A DNA stretch of 63,665 bases from Sphingomonadales bacterium (lineage in GTDB: Bacteria; Pseudomonadota; Alphaproteobacteria; Sphingomonadales; Sphingomonadaceae): NCBI GenBank assembly GCA_019750455.1, contig JAIEOM010000001.1:1-63665 (forward strand). Reading direction: 5' to 3'. The first letter of the stretch is position 1. Every line of letters begins with the position of its first letter. Both the position numbers and the translations under genes were made by a program. Of the stretch, positions 58,611-63,665 are shown piece after piece. Under the pieces are notes generated by a model. That model was given only the letters and a program-made list of their open reading frames with translations. It searched no databases and was not told where the DNA came from.

Positions 58611-59321
58611 TTAGCGGACCCGCGGGCCGCCGAACGGAAGGGGCGGGGGCGGACGGCGCACGCCGCGCGGCAGCTGAGCCTGATAGGCGCGGCCGCAATG
58701 CTCGACGCAATAGGGGAAGCCGGGGTTCACCTGCTCGCCGCAGAAATGGAAATCGGGCTCGCCCGGGTGGCCCATCGGCCAGCGGCAGACCTTGTCCGAC
58801 AGATCGAGCAGGCTGGTCTTCCCGGCGATTTCCGGGCTGGGCTTGGCCGGTACGAGACGGCGCGGCGGTGCGGGCGGAATCGGTGCCTGCTGGTCGCCCG
58901 GGCCCTGACGGAGGAAGCCACCGGGCCCGACCGAGACGATCTTGGGCAGGTTCTCAGCCGGCATAGCGGGCGCAGATGCAGCGCCATCGGCAGCCGGTTC
59001 CGGGCGCGGAGCGGGCGCAGCAGCGCGCGGGGCGGGACGCTCCGCCGCTTCCACGGGGGCACTGCGTTCGGCAGGCCCCGCCGGCGCGCGTGGCACGGCG
59101 GCTGGCGCGGGTGCGGCGGGTTTCTTGGCAGCGGGCGCGGCGGCTTTCTTCTTGTCGTTCGCCTTGACCGGCGAGGGACGCGCCTTGAGGCCGAGACGGT
59201 GCGCCTTGCCGATTACCGCATTGCGGCTGACCCCGCCCAGTTCGGTGGCGATTTCGCTGGCAGTCGCGCCGCCTTCCCACATCTTCCTGAGCGTTGCGAT
59301 GCGCTCGTCCGTCCAGCTCAT
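58611..59321 (-). CDS. gcrA: GcrA family cell cycle regulator
   Basis: MSWTDERIATLRKMWEGGATASEIATELGGVSRNAVIGKAHRLGL and C-terminal CRWPMGHPGEPDFHFCG. Confidence 0.95.
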   Translation of the reverse strand: MSWTDERIATLRKMWEGGATASEIATELGGVSRNAVIGKAHRLGLKARPSPVKANDKKKAAAPAAKKPAAPAPAAVPRAPAGPAERSAPVEAAERPAPRAAAPAPRPEPAADGAASAPAMPAENLPKIVSVGPGGFLRQGPGDQQAPIPPAPPRRLVPAKPSPEIAGKTSLLDLSDKVCRWPMGHPGEPDFHFCGEQVNPGFPYCVEHCGRAYQAQLPRGVRRPPPPLPFGGPRVR

Positions 59322-59405
59322 ATGTTCTACCTGTTCCTGTGTCCGGCGCGTGTCCGGGTGAGGGGTGCTTGTCAGGGGGCCGGTGCAAGCCTAGGCACCA
59401 CGCCC

Positions 59406-60308
59406 ATGGCCGACAACGTTCCTGCAAACCCGCCCGGTAACCCTGCTCCCGTGACCGAATTGACGGCGGATGACAAGACCGGCGGGAGCTTCCGGTTCAC
59501 CCCGCGCGGTGTGCCCGTGATCACGGGCGTCAATCGCGTTGGGTTGCTGGCCCTCTATATGAAGGAGGTGCGCCGGTTTCTCAAGGTCCAGACGCAGACG
59601 ATCTGGGCTCCGGCCTTCACAACCCTGCTGTTTCTGGTGATTTTCAGCGTCGCGCTGGGCCGTGAGGGCCGCGAAGTGCTGGGCGTGCCCTTTGCCAGCT
59701 TCGTCGCGCCGGGCCTGATCGTGATGGCGATGATGCAGAACGCCTTCGCCAATTCCAGCTTTTCGCTGCTTGGCGGCAAGATGCAGGGGACGATCATCGA
59801 CTATCTGATGCCGCCGCTTTCGCCCGGGGAATTGATGGCCGGCATCCTCGGTGCGGCAATGACCCGCGCGGCGGGGGTGGGCTGCGCGGTGGCGCTGGCG
59901 ATGGCGCTGTGGCCGGGCGTCTCGCTCGGATTGGCGCATCCCTCGGCGGTCCTGTGGTTCGGGCTGATGGGATCGCTGATGCTGGCCACGGTCGGCCTGG
60001 CGACATCGATCTGGGCCGAAAAGTTCGATCACAACGCCGCCGTCACCAACTTCATCATCGCCCCGCTCTCGCTGTTGTCGGGGACGTTCTACGTGATCGA
60101 GAACCTCCACGGCGTGTTCCAGACGGTGAGCCGGTTGAACCCGTTCTTCTACGTGATCTCGGGCTTCCGCTATGGTTTTCTGGGCGCGAGCGACATCGGG
60201 GATGCGGGGCACGTCGCGGCGGCGGGCGCTGGACTACTGGCGCTGAACCTCGTGTTGGCCGCAGGGGTCTATGCACTGTTGCGCAGCGGGTGGAAGCTCA
60301 AGAGCTGA
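59406..60308 (+). CDS. ABC-2 type transporter permease
   Basis: Multiple TM helices; FAPGLIVMAMMQNAFANSSFSLLGGKMQGTIIDYLMPPLSPGEL-type signature. Confidence 0.88.
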   Translation: MADNVPANPPGNPAPVTELTADDKTGGSFRFTPRGVPVITGVNRVGLLALYMKEVRRFLKVQTQTIWAPAFTTLLFLVIFSVALGREGREVLGVPFASFVAPGLIVMAMMQNAFANSSFSLLGGKMQGTIIDYLMPPLSPGELMAGILGAAMTRAAGVGCAVALAMALWPGVSLGLAHPSAVLWFGLMGSLMLATVGLATSIWAEKFDHNAAVTNFIIAPLSLLSGTFYVIENLHGVFQTVSRLNPFFYVISGFRYGFLGASDIGDAGHVAAAGAGLLALNLVLAAGVYALLRSGWKLKS

Positions 60309-60346
60309 GCGCGCCGGCAGGGTCTTGCGGGCGGGCCCGCAACAAC

Positions 60347-60727
60347 TCAGTGAGTCAGTGAGCGCCGCATCCGGTAGCGCCCGTCCTTGAAGCTGTCGAA
60401 CAGCTGGCGCACCGTCGGGTGATCGACCGGACCGCCCTGCGCGTCGGCGACAAGGTTTCCCTGACTCACATAGGCGACGTAGGACGAATCCTCGTTCTCC
60501 GCGAGCAGGTGATAGAAGGGCTGGTCGCGCCGGGGCCGGATGTCTTCCGGAATCGATTCGTACCATTCTTCCGAGTTGGCGAAGACCGGATCGATATCGA
60601 AAACGACACCGCGAAAGGCGAACAGGCGGTGGCGAACCACATCGCCGATGCCGAAGCGGGCACGGGTCTGGCGGGGCGCGATGATGGTGCGTCCGGCTTG
60701 GGTCGAGAAGAACTCTGCGCGTTCCAT
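60347..60727 (-). CDS. hspQ: heat shock protein HspQ
   Basis: ARFGIGDVVRHRLFAFRGVVFDIDPVFANSEEWY...QPFYHLLAENEDSSYVAYVSQGNL. Confidence 0.9.
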   Translation of the reverse strand: MERAEFFSTQAGRTIIAPRQTRARFGIGDVVRHRLFAFRGVVFDIDPVFANSEEWYESIPEDIRPRRDQPFYHLLAENEDSSYVAYVSQGNLVADAQGGPVDHPTVRQLFDSFKDGRYRMRRSLTH

Positions 60728-60908
60728 GCCAGCCAATATGGACTTTCGCGCCCGCAAAACAAGCGCGAGGATTTCACGGGCGCAAGAAATGCCCGCATTT
60801 TGTGCGTGCGCCCCTCTTGGCAAGCCCTGCGGCTTGGGCTAACGGGCGCCCTTCCTGACGCCAGCCGCCACTCGACCGGGCGGCCAATCCATGCGCGACA
60901 GGCCTCGC

Positions 60909-60998
60909 GGAGAGGTGGCAGAGTGGTCGAATGCGCCGCACTCGAAATGCGGTTTACCGGCAACGGTAACGTGGGTTCGAATCCCACCCTCTCCGCCA
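60909..60998 (+). tRNA. tRNA-Ser (anticodon CGA), CCA encoded
   Basis: GGAGAGG...CTCGAAA anticodon loop, long variable arm, GGTTCGAATCC T-arm, CCTCTCCGCCA. Confidence 0.95.
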
Positions 60999-61137
60999 AT
61001 TGGCCTTTTCTCGCTGTTTCTCCCTGCTTCGAAATCATTAAAAAACAACGGCTTTATGCGTCCGACGTGTTTCGGGCTATTGCATTCCGATGCGATCCGT
61101 TGCAACTTCGTGTGGGTAAGGGTGTGGGGAAGGAAAA

Positions 61138-62298
61138 ATGGGCAATCTCACCGCCAACATGCTTCGGGGATCGCTTGAGCCGGGTCGCCATCATGACGGC
61201 GATGGGCTGTTCCTGAACGTCACCCCGACTGGTGCCCGTTCATGGATCTGCCGAGTCCAGAAAAATGGCCGCCGCAGGGATATAGGACTCGGCAGCGCGA
61301 AGAAAGTGAGTCTCGCCCAGGCACGGCAGCGGTCAGCCGAAGTCCGCTCGCAGGTGGAGGCAGGGATCGACCCCGTCCTTCAGAGGAAGAAGGCCGAAGG
61401 CATCCCGACCTTCCGCGAGGCTGCCGCTGCCGTCTATGCCGAGAACAAAAAGAGCTGGAAGAACAAGAAGCACCGGGGCCAGTGGCTGACCTCGCTTGAG
61501 GCCTATGCCTTCCCTAAGATCGGCGACATCGCGGTGAGCGACATCGAAAGCTCGCATGTCCGCGATGTGCTGATCGCAATATGGCTCGACAAGAATGAGA
61601 CGGCGCGACGGGTGCGTCAGCGAATCGCGATGGTGATCGATTGGGCGATCGCCAAGAATTATCGCGCGCATCCCTTGCCGATGACGGCGCTCAACAAATC
61701 CCTGCCGAAGCTCCGCAAGCGTAAAAGCCATCACCGGGCGCTGCCCTATGCGCAGGTGCCGGGCTTCATGGCGATACTGCGCGAGCGCGAGAGCATTGGA
61801 CGTCTCGCCTTCGAATTTCTGGTCCTGACAGCGGCGCGCTCAGGCGAGGTGCGCGGCGCGCTCTGGTCCGAGATCAACCTTGAGGAGCGCACCTGGACCA
61901 TCCCGCCGGCACGCATGAAAGCCGATCAGGAGCATATCGTCCCCCTGTCCGATGCTGCGCTAACGGTGCTCAAGAAGGCCAAGGTCCACAAGCAGAAGGA
62001 CAACGACCTCGTGTTCCCGGGCACGCGCCACGCCAAACCGATGTCGGACATGACCCTGACCAAGATTTGCCGCGATGCCGGGGTCGACGCTGTGCCCCAT
62101 GGCTTCCGCAGCAGTTTTCGTGACTGGGTATCGGAAGAGACCGATTTCGACGGCGACATCGCCGAAATGGCCTTGGCGCATACAATCGCCAATCCGGTCG
62201 AAGCCGCCTACCGCCGTGGTAACCTCTTGCAAAAGCGTCGTAAGATGATGGATGAATGGGCTTCATATTGCAGGGTAGACGTACGCAGAGCAAAATGA
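61138..62298 (+). mobile_element. P4-type tyrosine recombinase/integrase (left end of an element integrated at tRNA-Ser)
   Basis: N-terminal DUF4102-like domain; catalytic pattern LTAARSGEVRGALW...HGFRSSFRDW... Confidence 0.93.
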
Positions 62299-62343
62299 AG
62301 CTGAGTCGTAAGGAAGAGGTAGGGCCTCGCGAATTGACCGCCA

Positions 62344-63275
62344 TGCCGCAGCCGACGGATACTGCCGACCATCTTGAACCGATCGATACGGGCTTCGTAG
62401 CATTCTGCTATGCTGAACGCACTGAAACGCATTTGAACCTGCTGGGACAGGCTGTGATCGATCTCATCATGTCTGGCGTCGATCGCTCGAACATCCAGAA
62501 ACCATTTAGAACGCGTGAAATGGCTGGCGTATCGTTGCTCCCAATAGCTGTATGCGCACCACCACTGCTTCCTGCGGGCATGGTAGCGAGTATGGCGCCG
62601 CTGCCTCTGGCAATGGTGGCAAGCTGGCTCCTTTCGCCTTTTGTCAGATCGGTGTGGACATGGTATCAAACGCCCGGCGAGGCGAAATACAGCGAACTTG
62701 CCAGCTGCGCGTCTGACGCCGGCCAAAGACGTTATGTTCGGGCTCTCGAAGAATACCGCGATTGGCTGTCTCAAACACCCGACCAACTCTTCATACGATC
62801 GTCCAACGGAGGTCTTCGGCCCATCACTAAGGAAGAGCACAGAGCCATCCAAGCAGACCACGGGCGTCAGCTGCTCCTCAGTAGCGATCGCAGCGGGTGG
62901 CCGAAGGTCCGCGGCCGCCCCCTACCAGGCGGTAAGCTCATGGCCTGCTTGCGCGGACGCAGGGCGAAGTCCCTCCTGACCTCGATGCGCCTTATGCTGG
63001 AACAAGACGATGAAGTCTTCGGCGCAAGGGTAAAATGGCTTAGTCAGCAAGCGCAAGGGCTCAACAAAGGCAGGCTGGCTCTGACAAATGGCCTGGAACT
63101 TCTGCCCAAGCTGCGCAAAGCACGGCTTGAGGGAATGAGTCTGACAGCAGTTCTCAATGACGCTGCCGAACATGGTATCGGCCACAAGGAAAGCATGATC
63201 CAGAAACTCTGGTCCGGCAATTACGTCGAATTTGAAGAAGCGCTTGAGCGTTTGCCTTTAGAAACAATGCCCTAA
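62344..63275 (+). CDS. hypothetical protein within the integrated element
   Basis: Long ORF; C-terminal half protein-like; start uncertain (ORF open from 62256). Confidence 0.5.
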
Positions 63276-63364
63276 GTTAATCTGAAACTTTCTGAAAGTC
63301 CGCGGAATCGCTATCCGCCGGCGACTCCACAATCATCGAACACCGCTTAACAGGAGGTGATTCG

Positions 63365-63643
63365 ATGGAACATGATGAACCAGCCGTCTTGATGACCACG
63401 GACGATCTCGTCCGGCACCTGCGCATGAGCAGGGTCACAATCTGGCGCAGGAGAGCAGCTGGGTCCTTTCCAAAGCCCTGCAAGTTCCCGGGCGGGCAAT
63501 TGCGCTGGAAACGCAACGACATCGATAACTGGGTTGCCAAGCTCCCGACCCATGACCCCGTCGCTCCAGTCCCACCGCCGCCAAGCCCGCTAGAGTCTGT
63601 CCTGTTTAGACTGAATCGATGTGGGATTCCCAAGGGGTGCTGA
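63365..63643 (+). CDS. AlpA-family HTH transcriptional regulator/excisionase-like
   Basis: LMTTDDLVRHLRMSRVTIWRRRAAGSFPKPCKFPGGQLRWKRNDIDNWV; strong SD aggaggtgat. Confidence 0.85.
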   Translation: MEHDEPAVLMTTDDLVRHLRMSRVTIWRRRAAGSFPKPCKFPGGQLRWKRNDIDNWVAKLPTHDPVAPVPPPPSPLESVLFRLNRCGIPKGC

Positions 63644-63665
63644 TTGTGATTCAAGCTGCTGGCTG

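Noticed and set aside
62208-62861. 217-aa minus-strand ORF with scattered Cys/His resembling a zinc-finger or transposase fragment
   Set aside because: No convincing transposase motif and it is antisense to a longer plausible + strand ORF
1-63665. CRISPR arrays, rRNA genes
   Set aside because: No regularly spaced direct repeats and no rRNA sequence recognised on reading

Overview
The window is a GC-rich chromosomal segment. Gene content (GcrA, DUF1476, CrtW/CrtZ, Weimberg xylose genes) suggests an alphaproteobacterium, probably sphingomonad/erythrobacter-like. (1) About 1-26.7 kb is a xylan/xyloside utilisation locus: JmjC-type cupin, two FAD-dependent 'tryptophan halogenases', TonB-dependent receptor, GH10, two GH3, GH5, two GH43, a sialate O-acetylesterase-type (SASA) esterase, Weimberg genes xylX/xylB/xylC and a pentonate dehydratase, a LacI regulator, and an uncharacterised secreted protein made of a duplicated domain. 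At least five TGNTANCGNTANCA palindromes link the transcription units. (2) About 26.9-38 kb is mostly housekeeping: NUDIX, GrxD, BolA, DUF1476, quinone oxidoreductase, LeuCD, S8 protease, GMC oxidoreductase, crtW-crtZ. It also contains a candidate sigma54-dependent small RNA (about 27881-27986) and a parS-like ParB site (38095-38110). (3) About 38.1-43.6 kb is an expanded phage-shock (Psp) operon: pspF, a sigma54 promoter, a small ORF, pspA, pspB, pspC, then five PspB-like small membrane/coiled-coil proteins that appear paralogous, plus a further small membrane ORF. (4) About 43.7-60.7 kb holds tandem PilZ proteins, rimP-nusA-ylxR-infB-rbfA, tdk, truB, rpsO, pnp, gcrA, an ABC-2 permease and hspQ. 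(5) From 60.9 kb there is a tRNA-Ser(CGA) followed by a P4-type integrase, an unknown ORF and an AlpA-like regulator, i.e. the left end of an integrated element. The best candidates for undescribed biology are the Psp paralog array together with the sigma54 sRNA, and the cupin/double-halogenase/TonB receptor module. All calls were made by reading the sequence; no database search was run.
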